A DNA stretch of 36,502 bases from Chloroflexota bacterium (GTDB taxonomy: Bacteria > Chloroflexota > Anaerolineae > B4-G1 > SLSP01). The notes below the pieces were generated by a model. It was not told the origin of the DNA. It ran no database searches and worked only from the letters and a program-made list of their open reading frames with translations. A program made the translations under genes and the position numbers. Where the stretch lies: NCBI GenBank assembly GCA_029555965.1, contig JAKQHY010000120.1, positions 1 to 36,502 on the forward strand, written 5' to 3'. This document shows, one piece after another, positions 18,501 through 23,762 of the stretch (position 1 is the first letter of the stretch; each line of letters starts with the position of its first letter).

Positions 18501-18501
18501 T
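12586..18501 (-). CDS. Alpha-2-macroglobulin-like lipoprotein lacking the thioester motif
   Basis: Very large secreted lipoprotein, 1971 residues. Residues 1-23 are a signal with lipobox WISGC (Cys23), then a Pro/Thr-rich linker (about 30-60). About 60-480 holds four SbsA/Big_5-type Ig-like domains, each with a TP-x-G/N-P-A start and an (A/V)FN/FDQP(M) pattern. Next come macroglobulin domains (TFLYTDRSTYRPGQSVQFRG; PYTPGESVVFTVRTTDAGG) and the A2M core LPDSLTPWEIRAYAVT. In the helical TED domain near residue 1470 the site expected to read PYGCxEQ is YPYETTDALLNH, so no thioester can form. A C-terminal receptor-like domain follows. The frame continues 57 codons upstream, but the ATG at 18501 fits the signal peptide and has AGGAG eight bases before it. 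A TATAAG -10-like box is near 18538. It probably acts as a surface protease trap or envelope structural protein. Confidence 0.88.
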   Translation of the reverse strand: MRKRISHFLLVPCLLLLLWISGCENWPVKLPSVTPASSPTATFEPLPVPTATATPPMPAGPYPPLIVAHTPRNGQDTPLDTEITVQFDQPMDRDSVAQAFRLSPIVDGDLVWRDSTTLVFRPKALAAMTRYRVSVGMDARSIEGLSLAAELTFAFSTVAPLQVTQVNPADTALDVRADAPVLIAFNRAISPVNCAGQAAQADCPALPLKFSPAVLGSGVWLNPSLYRFEPLSGWTAGVTYQVTLEAGVRSVDGAALATPYTWAFNTALPVIQEISPTFGQKNVSLDAGVRVAFNTPMDPVNTVGVFSIKATDGTIVSGTVTWADGGALLLFTPTQKLRLDTRYTVRVGERARAITSAPLQNPQRWGFETVPAPAVRAITPAAGAKGIPVDAPVQLAFAGAIAPETVAQNIQIAPEPDSAAIYGYFDRATNTYQLSWDKAPRTEYCITLVPGVLDVYGNALGATDPTCFTTGDLPARIDPVNELDMLTLDAANTAQFYFRVRNLKQADFVLSELDEAAFVGARHGSETPLREWTETFATPTNEETLAPVTLTRRGTTLPTGYYVLRWTAPLWGERRLHLAVVDRHLLLKLAPEEALVWVTDLRSGAPISRTAVRLVDREGVLLAAGTTNNEGLAQIPLSPRSDLWQNVAAIVGTPGAPGFGLAITAWQASATPWAFDLAVDYGPFTPFTTFLYTDRSTYRPGQSVQFRGIVRAGDVTAYQLPKANMPLGVLLRDPRGNRVYSETLTLSQWGSFAGKVLLPDNAVLGTHTLLVTTPGVAYPLQTLTFTVAAYRAPEFEVAVKPEFAEILQGEVARGLVQAVYRSGSPVANASLHWTVRATPYPAAASVSQVVAEGEATTDVQGKFLIELPTSLPVASGSQRWSFVATLTDARGLSVSGAGEMVVHAAGVYLGIEPERRVVPSGSRAVFAVRAWDWAGAPLSGQKASVTLLSRTWVPLASPASFSEADWVYTDTVLSTLDVTMAEDGQAQAEFRPAKGGVYVARVEAVDTDGHLTQAETLLWVSGDTVIQGPSAQDRVTPVADRAHYQAEDTARILLPLPFEGSYRVLMTVERDKILHVAQFTFETPNPIIELTVPAAYAPNVVVSFVAIRAVDDLHPVPDVRVGYIHLPVAAPQSQLNVTVTPDRQSPYTPGESVVFTVRTTDAGGAPVAAEIGLMAVDAGARRSARAVPQIWGTFYGARGLQMATGDSLLVLFDRGMLALEPLTADAELLVAKRLDAGAGVGATPDASEIPAVFPDTLLWETQLQTDASGEVQVSWTLPDSLTPWEIRAYAVTADTQVGQAQMTVPVARLLSVRPETSRFMVPGDRPQVAAVVYNHSAQNLDVMVTLNAEEAVVESAPAQSVAIPAGGQARVAWQLSVPQTASGAVSLLFSAQSGAYTDTARPTVDGVQGIPLYRYVTPETDGIRGTLTESGTRLATLLIPEGAGPATSLEMRVDHSPVSALLDGQAYLDRYPYETTDALLNHFSPHLAVYQALQALDIASPDSATQWRAIAPVMLERLYARQNLDGGWGWWQGESDLVLTAEVVMGFARARANGFTIHPEALDQALIFLKDALPTDMQSAAPPARYILVLYAMAEAGYAWPSGTAGALYTVRDDLDVVGKAYLTLALGRIDPADPRLATLLTALRAAALISPGGAHWEIAASSPYWETDTQATAVALTALARFAPDDPLLPQAVRWLLRAREDAHWATPYETSWALVALAEAAQATGDWQADYAWGAALNGSHLTATVIGPAPAPAWTLSARISGGAGLPVLQPGTPAVVEISRTVGSGQLYYATSLALSWPADKVPAESRGMTVRREYCAVDGAPTGMPTLCRPVQQVYVGDLLEVRLTLTLPQVRHFVMLADRYPAGFAPLAVIQTALPVTPVSLTSSMTPTLTGAWRDPFEHYELTDEQAIFFARALLAGTYQVIYRLRAVLPGVYQTMPATARAVYFPELWGRSEGGVLGVLPAQGD

Positions 18502-18559
18502 CAGGCGTCTCCTCTCCCAAGCACCGACAACGTATCTTATACCAGCCACAAGAAAAGGC

Positions 18560-18586
18560 AAACGCAGACCTGTGGGGTCTGCGTTT
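18560..18586 (-). terminator. Terminator after hsp20
   Basis: An 11-bp perfect stem (AAACGCAGACC at 18560-18570 with 18576-18586, 5-base loop), read on the minus strand, is followed by GCCTTTTCT. It lies 45 bases after the Hsp20 stop codon and separates that gene from the alpha-2-macroglobulin-like gene. Confidence 0.65.
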
Positions 18587-18631
18587 ACCAACTGAGTCCT
18601 ATTCTGCCGTTTGAGATGCGGGGCGGAAAGT

Positions 18632-19081
18632 TCAAAGCGGGACTTTGACCACCGGTTGAGACTGTGTGGCACGCTTTTTAGGGAACACGATGGTCAAGAC
18701 ACCCTCTCGTAAATCGGCCTCTGCCAGTTGGGCATCCACTGGCACATCCAGGGTCAACGTGCGCGCGAAACGCCCAGTCGGGCGTTCATAGACGCAATAA
18801 GTCACATTGCGCAAGGAAGGGCCATAGCTCCCGCTCACTGTAAGTTGATCTCCCCGCAAGGTGATTTCGAGGTCTTCCGCTTTGACCCCCGGAACGGAAG
18901 CACGCACAATCACCTCATCTGCTGTCCAATAAACATCCAGCAGCAGTTGACAGACGGCGGCATCCGTGTCCAACGAGTGGAGCACTTGCGCCGGAGCAAA
19001 GCGCGCATCCGACCACAAGTGATACAGAGCATCTCGCAATGCCGCCCAGTTCTCGCGCGGAGCAAATTTAAGGCGCCCCAT
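18632..19081 (-). CDS. Hsp20 family small heat-shock protein
   Basis: ATP-independent holdase chaperone, 149 residues. The alpha-crystallin domain spans about residues 48-142: LDVYWTADEVIVRASVPGVKAEDLEITLRGDQLTVSG, then ERPTGRFARTLTLDVPVDAQLAEADLREGVLTIVFPKK, including the conserved GVLTI(V/I)xPK end. The short C-terminal tail QPVVKVPL contains a V-K-V motif in place of the usual I-x-I. The N-terminal arm is about 45 residues. AGGAAG lies just before the ATG at 19081. It is flanked by hairpins on both sides, so it looks monocistronic, separate from the signalling operon upstream. Confidence 0.93.
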   Translation of the reverse strand: MGRLKFAPRENWAALRDALYHLWSDARFAPAQVLHSLDTDAAVCQLLLDVYWTADEVIVRASVPGVKAEDLEITLRGDQLTVSGSYGPSLRNVTYCVYERPTGRFARTLTLDVPVDAQLAEADLREGVLTIVFPKKRATQSQPVVKVPL

Positions 19082-19133
19082 TCGACTTCCTTTTCAGACG
19101 CATTACTGGCAAAAGGGGAAAAAGTCAGAGAAT

Positions 19134-19187
19134 ATCAAAGAAGGTGTTTTCATGACGAAGGGCCGCCGGCGAAAACACCCTTTTGAT
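19134..19187. repeat. Intergenic palindrome, copy 2 of the GTGTTTTC core; likely terminator
   Basis: ATCAAAGAAGGTGTTTTC (19134-19151) pairs with GAAAACACCCTTTTGAT (19171-19187) with two mismatches, with a GC-rich loop. It lies between the GTPase stop and hsp20 and, read on the minus strand, ends in CCTTCTTTGAT, so it can terminate the signalling operon. The GGTGTTTTC/GAAAACACC stem is shared with the palindromes at 1327-1362 and 29795-29890. Confidence 0.6.
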
Positions 19188-19210
19188 TCATGGGTCTGGC
19201 AGCCTCGGCG

Positions 19211-19729
19211 TCAGTTTAGCAATTGACGCACTTGCTTCAGGATGTTGAGTACAGAGGCTTTCTGCAACGCCACGCAAGGCAACACCGGAATGTTATCCGC
19301 CAGAGAAAGCGCCTTACGGATCGCCTCAGGCGCCTGGGCCGAGGGCGCATCTTGCTTGTTCGCTACCACCACATAAGGCGCCTTGGTATACTTGCGGAAT
19401 GTGCGTATTAGCGGCGTCACATCTATCCAACTGGCGCGGTCGGTGCTGTCCATCACCACAATGAAAGCGTCCATCTCACGGCTCAAGATCGGCCACATAA
19501 ACTCAAACCGCGCTTGTCCCGGCGTGCCATAGAGATGCAGGATACAATCCGGCATCCGCATCTGCCCGTAATCCATCGCCACGGTGGTCTCTTCTTTGCC
19601 ATCACGCACCACACTGGGGTCCGAGATACGCCGCTCGGTGGTGACAATGTCAATGTCACTGGCCGCACGCACGAATTCGGTTTTGCCAGCATTGAACGGG
19701 CCGGTGACAACTAATTTGTACGTTTTCAT
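19211..19729 (-). CDS. Small Rab/MglA-like (CvnD-type) GTPase
   Basis: Single-domain GTPase of 172 residues. G1 is GPFNAGKT (residues 10-17), a candidate switch I Thr lies in EETTVAMDYG, G3 is the altered LYGTPGQARFEFMW (about 66-79; DxxG is replaced by YGTPG, as in other prokaryotic Rab-like proteins), and G4 is NKQD (124-127). There is no lipid-attachment Cys or transmembrane segment. The frame extends further upstream, but the ATG at 19729 gives a normal N-terminus (MKTYKLVVTG) and has a GGGGGA stretch before it. It is the last gene of the signalling operon, 54 bases after the response regulator. Related GTPases usually pair with a Roadblock/MglB activator; none is seen in the window. Confidence 0.87.
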   Translation of the reverse strand: MKTYKLVVTGPFNAGKTEFVRAASDIDIVTTERRISDPSVVRDGKEETTVAMDYGQMRMPDCILHLYGTPGQARFEFMWPILSREMDAFIVVMDSTDRASWIDVTPLIRTFRKYTKAPYVVVANKQDAPSAQAPEAIRKALSLADNIPVLPCVALQKASVLNILKQVRQLLN

Positions 19730-19783
19730 TGGATCCCCCACACTTTCGCTAAATTTTGCACATTCGATTTTCGGCAACGGGCG

Positions 19784-20515
19784 CTACTTGTGCGCAAAGT
19801 CCACAAAGCGATAGCCGATGCCCCGCTCGGTGAAAATATAGCGGGGATGCGCCAAATCCGGTTCGATTTTTTTTCGCAGGTAATTAATATATAAACGCAA
19901 ATAAGAGACCGCATCCTTGTATTCATATCCCCACACCTTGGAAAGCAATGTGTCATGGGGAAGCGTCCATCCGGCATTTTCAATCAGGTGTCGCAGCAGT
20001 CGAAACTCTGTAGGACGCAATTTGATACGTTCGCCCCCCACAATAACAGCGCCGGTATTGAAGTCTACACTGAGGTAATCATCAACCACCAAGACGGTTG
20101 TATCTGGGGAGGCCGTGGGCGGTTGGGTGCGCCGCAACACTGCCCGTACCCGGCTCACCAATTCACGCGGACTAAAGGGTTTGGTCACGTAATCGTCCGC
20201 GCCCCAATCCAGTCCACGCACTTTATCCTCTTCAGAGTTGCGCACGGTAAGCATCACTACCGGCACACTTGAGATCTCGCGGATCATGCGCAACGTTTCA
20301 AAGCCGTCCATCTCCGGCATCATCACGTCGAGCAGAACCAAATCCGGCATTTTTTCGCGCACCTGATCCACTGCCTGCAATCCATCGGAGGCAGTGATCA
20401 CCTGAAATTCTTCCATCTCCAGATTGATCTGCACAAACCGAATGATGCGCGGCTCGTCATCCACAATCAGCACCAAGGAACGGTGCGCACTTTCATTCGC
20501 GGACGAAGGTAACAA
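19784..20515 (-). CDS. OmpR/PhoB-family response regulator
   Basis: DNA-binding response regulator, 243 residues. The receiver domain (about 13-130) has the acidic pair in LIVDDEPRI, the phospho-acceptor Asp in [13 protein letters not shown], and the TVRNSEED...YVTKPFSP switch and lysine. The C-terminal winged helix (about 140-240) shows [44 protein letters not shown] and [10 protein letters not shown]. The best start is TTG at 20515, with AGGA five bases before it, overlapping the 80-codon gene by 23 bases. There is no cognate kinase beside it in this operon; its input could come from the histidine kinases at 27892 and 30020, or from cross-talk with the Ser/Thr kinase of the same operon. Confidence 0.93.
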   Translation of the reverse strand: MLPSSANESAHRSLVLIVDDEPRIIRFVQINLEMEEFQVITASDGLQAVDQVREKMPDLVLLDVMMPEMDGFETLRMIREISSVPVVMLTVRNSEEDKVRGLDWGADDYVTKPFSPRELVSRVRAVLRRTQPPTASPDTTVLVVDDYLSVDFNTGAVIVGGERIKLRPTEFRLLRHLIENAGWTLPHDTLLSKVWGYEYKDAVSYLRLYINYLRKKIEPDLAHPRYIFTERGIGYRFVDFAHK

Positions 20516-20735
20516 TCTTTTCCTCGCCCTCCGTAGTCAACACCTCAATACTCATAATGCGCGACCAGGGATAGATAACCACATTGGTTTCCGGCAAAAA
20601 ATAGGTGACATCCCGCCCATCACGCAGACGGGGACTGCGGATCAGCAAGTACTGGGACGTAGGCTCCGGCAATTCTTCGATCTCACCCACCACGGCGTCC
20701 TCGTTAAGGATATGCAATAAGATAGTAATGGCCAT
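20493..20735 (-). CDS. Conserved-looking 80-residue protein of unknown function
   Basis: I do not recognise this family. The protein is small, acidic and soluble with no Cys, signal or membrane segment. It looks mostly beta-stranded: [58 protein letters not shown], which could form a small beta-barrel. The ATG at 20735 has an excellent GAGGAGG eight bases upstream. Its end overlaps the response-regulator start by 23 bases, so the two are coupled, and it follows the FHA gene by 43 bases. Position suggests a modulator or adaptor for the response regulator or the FHA protein. It is too short for a Roadblock domain. Confidence 0.8.
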   Translation of the reverse strand: MAITILLHILNEDAVVGEIEELPEPTSQYLLIRSPRLRDGRDVTYFLPETNVVIYPWSRIMSIEVLTTEGEEKIVTFVRE

Positions 20736-20778
20736 CTTGGAACCTCCTCGTTATATCAGATACCAGCGCTGGTTATGC

Positions 20779-21312
20779 TCATTTTTCGTTGGTGTAGATA
20801 TGCACTTTAGTGTGCATCGTCCCAAACGTTAAAGAATCGCTATCCCGAAAAGCATAGGGCAAATAAGGTGTCACTCGCTCATCATTGAGAAACGTCCCAT
20901 TGGTGCTATCCAGGTCTTCCACAAAACAAGTGCCATCACGCGTATACACCCGCGCGTGCCGTCGCGAAACGCCTTGCTCCAATCCGCCATCTGTTGTCAT
21001 ATCCAACTCGGGGAAGATACCGTGCGCAGCATCCAAACGCCCCACCAAAATCTCCCTATCAGCAGACAGCAATACTTTACGCCCCGTACTGAGGACTTCG
21101 ACCTCAATGTTAATGACTTTATTTTCAACCTCGTCCTCGTTGCCTTCCTGGCGTGGACGCGCCAAACGTCCTTCCTCCTGCTCAGGCAACGGCTCGGTAC
21201 GCAACGGCCCCCCTGAGGGAAGGTAAGTGCCACACTGCACGCAAAATAACGTACCCGGCAGGTTTTCAGCGCCACATGATGGGCAAACAATTTTGCTTCC
21301 TTTATGAGTCAT
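20779..21312 (-). CDS. Zinc-ribbon/FHA domain protein
   Basis: Cytoplasmic phosphothreonine-binding adaptor, 177 residues. The N-terminus is a zinc ribbon with Cys10-x2-Cys13 and Cys24-x2-Cys27 (CPSC, CVQC). An acidic, Arg-rich linker (about 38-65) follows, then an FHA domain (about 70-175) with the phosphopeptide-binding signature: ILVGR, GVSRRHARVY, and DLDSTNGTFLND. All key Arg, Ser, His and Asn residues are present. GGAGG at 21322-21318 precedes the ATG, and the gene starts 14 bases after the DnaJ-VWA stop. FHA proteins coded next to Ser/Thr kinases are usually docking partners or substrates, so it most likely binds the phosphorylated form of the kinase or of another operon product. Confidence 0.92.
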   Translation of the reverse strand: MTHKGSKIVCPSCGAENLPGTLFCVQCGTYLPSGGPLRTEPLPEQEEGRLARPRQEGNEDEVENKVINIEVEVLSTGRKVLLSADREILVGRLDAAHGIFPELDMTTDGGLEQGVSRRHARVYTRDGTCFVEDLDSTNGTFLNDERVTPYLPYAFRDSDSLTFGTMHTKVHIYTNEK

Positions 21313-21326
21313 CCTTACCTCCGAAT

Positions 21327-22790
21327 TTACACTGAGGGAATTGATAGCGCCCGCGTACCGTAACGCAACTTCTTACGTCCCGTACCGGTGGGGTCTCCAC
21401 CCTGGGAAATCCGTCCGACCTCCAACATGGCCGCCTGGCCCAATTCCCGATAGCCCATATTAAATAATTGCGTGGCAGCGGCCTCCAAAAATTGGGTGGC
21501 CCGCCGCGCATCGCCAGATTCCAACGCCCCCCACGCACGCTCTTGCAATTGAAACACGCTCAACCGCTGCAAAGCATTGAGCAAACGGGGCGGCACCGGC
21601 ATCGGTTCGGCCTCCGGCACAAATGTAACATTCACATCACGCCGCATCACAATCGGCTCCGCGCTGGTCGAATCCTCTGCTTCCAAATCAAACCGCAGGA
21701 TCCGCCGTTCTCCTGCATCTTGGCGTTCGACAGTCAACTCCCACACCACCGACACCGGTTCGCCGACCGCGAGATTGCCCAAAGAGACCACGTGATCCGC
21801 AGTGGATTCTAATACTTCCATGTAAGGCGCCGCGCGCTGCACGGCCCGCAATTGAACATAAGGAGCCAGATTAGCCCGCAAGCGCACCCGCTGCGCGACG
21901 GCGGTACTTAACCCTTGGATGTGATCACGCAAGACGGTTCGCAGTTGGGATGGTGAGTGTATGTATTGTGAAACGCCGCCGCCATACCGAGCAAGGCGAT
22001 CTAAGAAGGAGTCGTTCCAATCCTCCCCGATACCCAAAGCAGAAATACCCAGACCATCAGAGGCGGCACGCCGCGCCTCGGCCAGTGCAAAGTCTTCGTC
22101 CCCATACGTGCGACCGTCGGTCAGCAAAATGATGTGGTTAATACTATCAGAAGACGTCCCGGCGCGCAATTGCTCCAATCCGGCGAGCAGTCCACGATAG
22201 ATTTCTGTACCCCCGCCAGGGTTCAATGCCGCAATGGCTGAATTAAAAAAAGGCACGTTGCGCACGTACTCTGAAGGCGCCAGGACTTCGGCGCGATCGC
22301 TGAAGGCAATAATCGCCAAGCGGTCTTCTGGAAGCAAAGATTGTAACAAGTCCTGCGCGGCGATTTTAACGTTCTGCATCCGCACTCCCCGCATTGAAGT
22401 GCTGCGATCAATGACTAAGGCCAGGTTTAAACGGCGCCGGTGTCCTTCTAATTCCTTTTTGACCCGCAAATCTAACATGACATAAAACATCTGGGTAACG
22501 TCCAACATGGGCAATTGTTGGACATTTTGAAACAATTCCAGCTTGAGCGGTGCCTCTTTAGAAAGACCGCGAGAAGCACGTTGTTGATCATAAGCACGCC
22601 GGAGTGTTACATCGCCGAGAATTTCATACGCCTCATGGATCGCCCGGAAAAGCGCCGCATCGCCGCGCCCGCTGTCAGGATGGTATAGACGCGCCTTGTC
22701 GCGATAAATGCGCTTGATCAGCTCAATATCAGCCTCGATCGGAACTTCCAAAATAGCATAATAATCCTTGAGGGGATCAATAACGGGCAT
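21327..22790 (-). CDS. DnaJ (J-domain) - VWA fusion protein
   Basis: Soluble protein of 487 residues that joins two domains rarely found together. Residues 8-72 form a J-domain: DYYAILEVP, the HPD tripeptide at 37-39 that stimulates DnaK, and FRAIHEAYEILGDVTLRRAYD. About 118-295 is a von Willebrand A domain with a complete MIDAS metal site: Asp128-x-Ser-x-Ser132 (DRSTS), Thr195 (GGGTEIY) and Asp225 (LLTDGR). The remaining part is a beta-rich region of unknown fold (about 300-410, RLRANLAPYVQLR, VSVVWELTVE) and a helical C-terminal bundle. There is no signal peptide or membrane helix. The ATG follows the PP2C stop by 9 bases. VWA proteins coded beside PP2C and kinase genes occur in TerY-type triads; here the J-domain suggests recruitment of DnaK. 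Confidence 0.9.
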   Translation of the reverse strand: MPVIDPLKDYYAILEVPIEADIELIKRIYRDKARLYHPDSGRGDAALFRAIHEAYEILGDVTLRRAYDQQRASRGLSKEAPLKLELFQNVQQLPMLDVTQMFYVMLDLRVKKELEGHRRRLNLALVIDRSTSMRGVRMQNVKIAAQDLLQSLLPEDRLAIIAFSDRAEVLAPSEYVRNVPFFNSAIAALNPGGGTEIYRGLLAGLEQLRAGTSSDSINHIILLTDGRTYGDEDFALAEARRAASDGLGISALGIGEDWNDSFLDRLARYGGGVSQYIHSPSQLRTVLRDHIQGLSTAVAQRVRLRANLAPYVQLRAVQRAAPYMEVLESTADHVVSLGNLAVGEPVSVVWELTVERQDAGERRILRFDLEAEDSTSAEPIVMRRDVNVTFVPEAEPMPVPPRLLNALQRLSVFQLQERAWGALESGDARRATQFLEAAATQLFNMGYRELGQAAMLEVGRISQGGDPTGTGRKKLRYGTRALSIPSV

Positions 22791-22799
22791 GGCGACCTT

Positions 22800-23738
22800 C
22801 TAGTCCTGATTCTCCCAAATCTTGATCAAAATGACCGTGATATTGTCATTCCCACCGGCGGCATTTGCCGCCGTCACCAACTGCCGGCACATCTCTGAAG
22901 GGGTATCCTCAGTGGTGATGGTGCGCGTGATCTCTGCATCCGGGAGCATTCCCCACAGGCCATCGGTACACAAGAGCAAACAATCCCCGTTTTGCATGGT
23001 ATAAGTAGATACATCCACATCCAGCCCCCCCCCCTGACCGATAGCCCGATACAACACGTTGCGCTGGGGATGTACGGCAGCCTCGGCTTCCGTTAATTGC
23101 CCTACCTCAATCAAACGGTTCACCAGCGAATGATCATGGGTGATCTGCTTCAACGGCTCTGCGGCGGGCATCAAATAAGCGCGACTATCGCCCACGTGCC
23201 CCACAAACAGACGGTCTCCCATCACCATGCCACACGTCAGTGTGCAGCCACTACCGGGCAAGTCCTGCGTGACCAAGCGGTTGGCCTGGGTGATAGCCTC
23301 GCGCATGACTTCCGTCAATGAAGGTTGATCCGCCCCCCGAAACCCTGACAATAAGGGCAGATAGACTTGCGAAATCAAATGCGCCGATACCGTGCGCACA
23401 GCCAAGGAGCTGGCAACTTCGCCCGCCTGGTGTCCTCCCATCCCATCGGCCAACACGAACAGGCCAAAAGGCGGCGCCGCATTGCTGGCGTCCTGTTCCC
23501 CGATAAACACGAATAGAGCATCCTCGTTGTGCCCCCGTACTCGCCCTACGTCGGTCAGCCACCCCACGGAAAACTTCCCCGAACAAGATGTGGGAGGCGC
23601 TGCCGATGACAATGCCTTTGACTCCGGCAGAGGCGCAGCCTCAGGGGACGCGGGGACTGCGACTACGGGAGTTTCTGGGGACGCTTTCTCTTCAGAAGCG
23701 CCAAAAAACTGTTGCAACCAGGTTTTCAAGTTAGCCAT
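22800..23738 (-). CDS. PP2C-type Ser/Thr protein phosphatase
   Basis: Metal-dependent phosphatase of 312 residues that presumably reverses the action of the kinase encoded just upstream. After a low-complexity, Ala/Pro-rich N-terminal segment (about 15-50), the catalytic domain shows all main motifs: VGWLTDVGRVRGHNEDAL, FVLADGMGGHQAGEVAS, VGDSRAYL, LLLCTDGLWG and NDNITVIL, so the metal-binding Asp residues are intact. There is no membrane segment. The ATG at 23738 is chosen over an upstream in-frame TTG because GAGGAG lies nine bases before it. It starts 24 bases after the kinase stop. Confidence 0.95.
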   Translation of the reverse strand: MANLKTWLQQFFGASEEKASPETPVVAVPASPEAAPLPESKALSSAAPPTSCSGKFSVGWLTDVGRVRGHNEDALFVFIGEQDASNAAPPFGLFVLADGMGGHQAGEVASSLAVRTVSAHLISQVYLPLLSGFRGADQPSLTEVMREAITQANRLVTQDLPGSGCTLTCGMVMGDRLFVGHVGDSRAYLMPAAEPLKQITHDHSLVNRLIEVGQLTEAEAAVHPQRNVLYRAIGQGGGLDVDVSTYTMQNGDCLLLCTDGLWGMLPDAEITRTITTEDTPSEMCRQLVTAANAAGGNDNITVILIKIWENQD

Positions 23739-23762
23739 TGATAGATGCTCCTCTTCCAAGAA

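Noticed and set aside
18502..18672. 57-codon upstream extension of the alpha-2-macroglobulin-like protein
   Set aside because: It would bury the lipoprotein signal, crosses the hsp20 terminator and overlaps the end of hsp20; ATG 18501 has its own ribosome-binding site.
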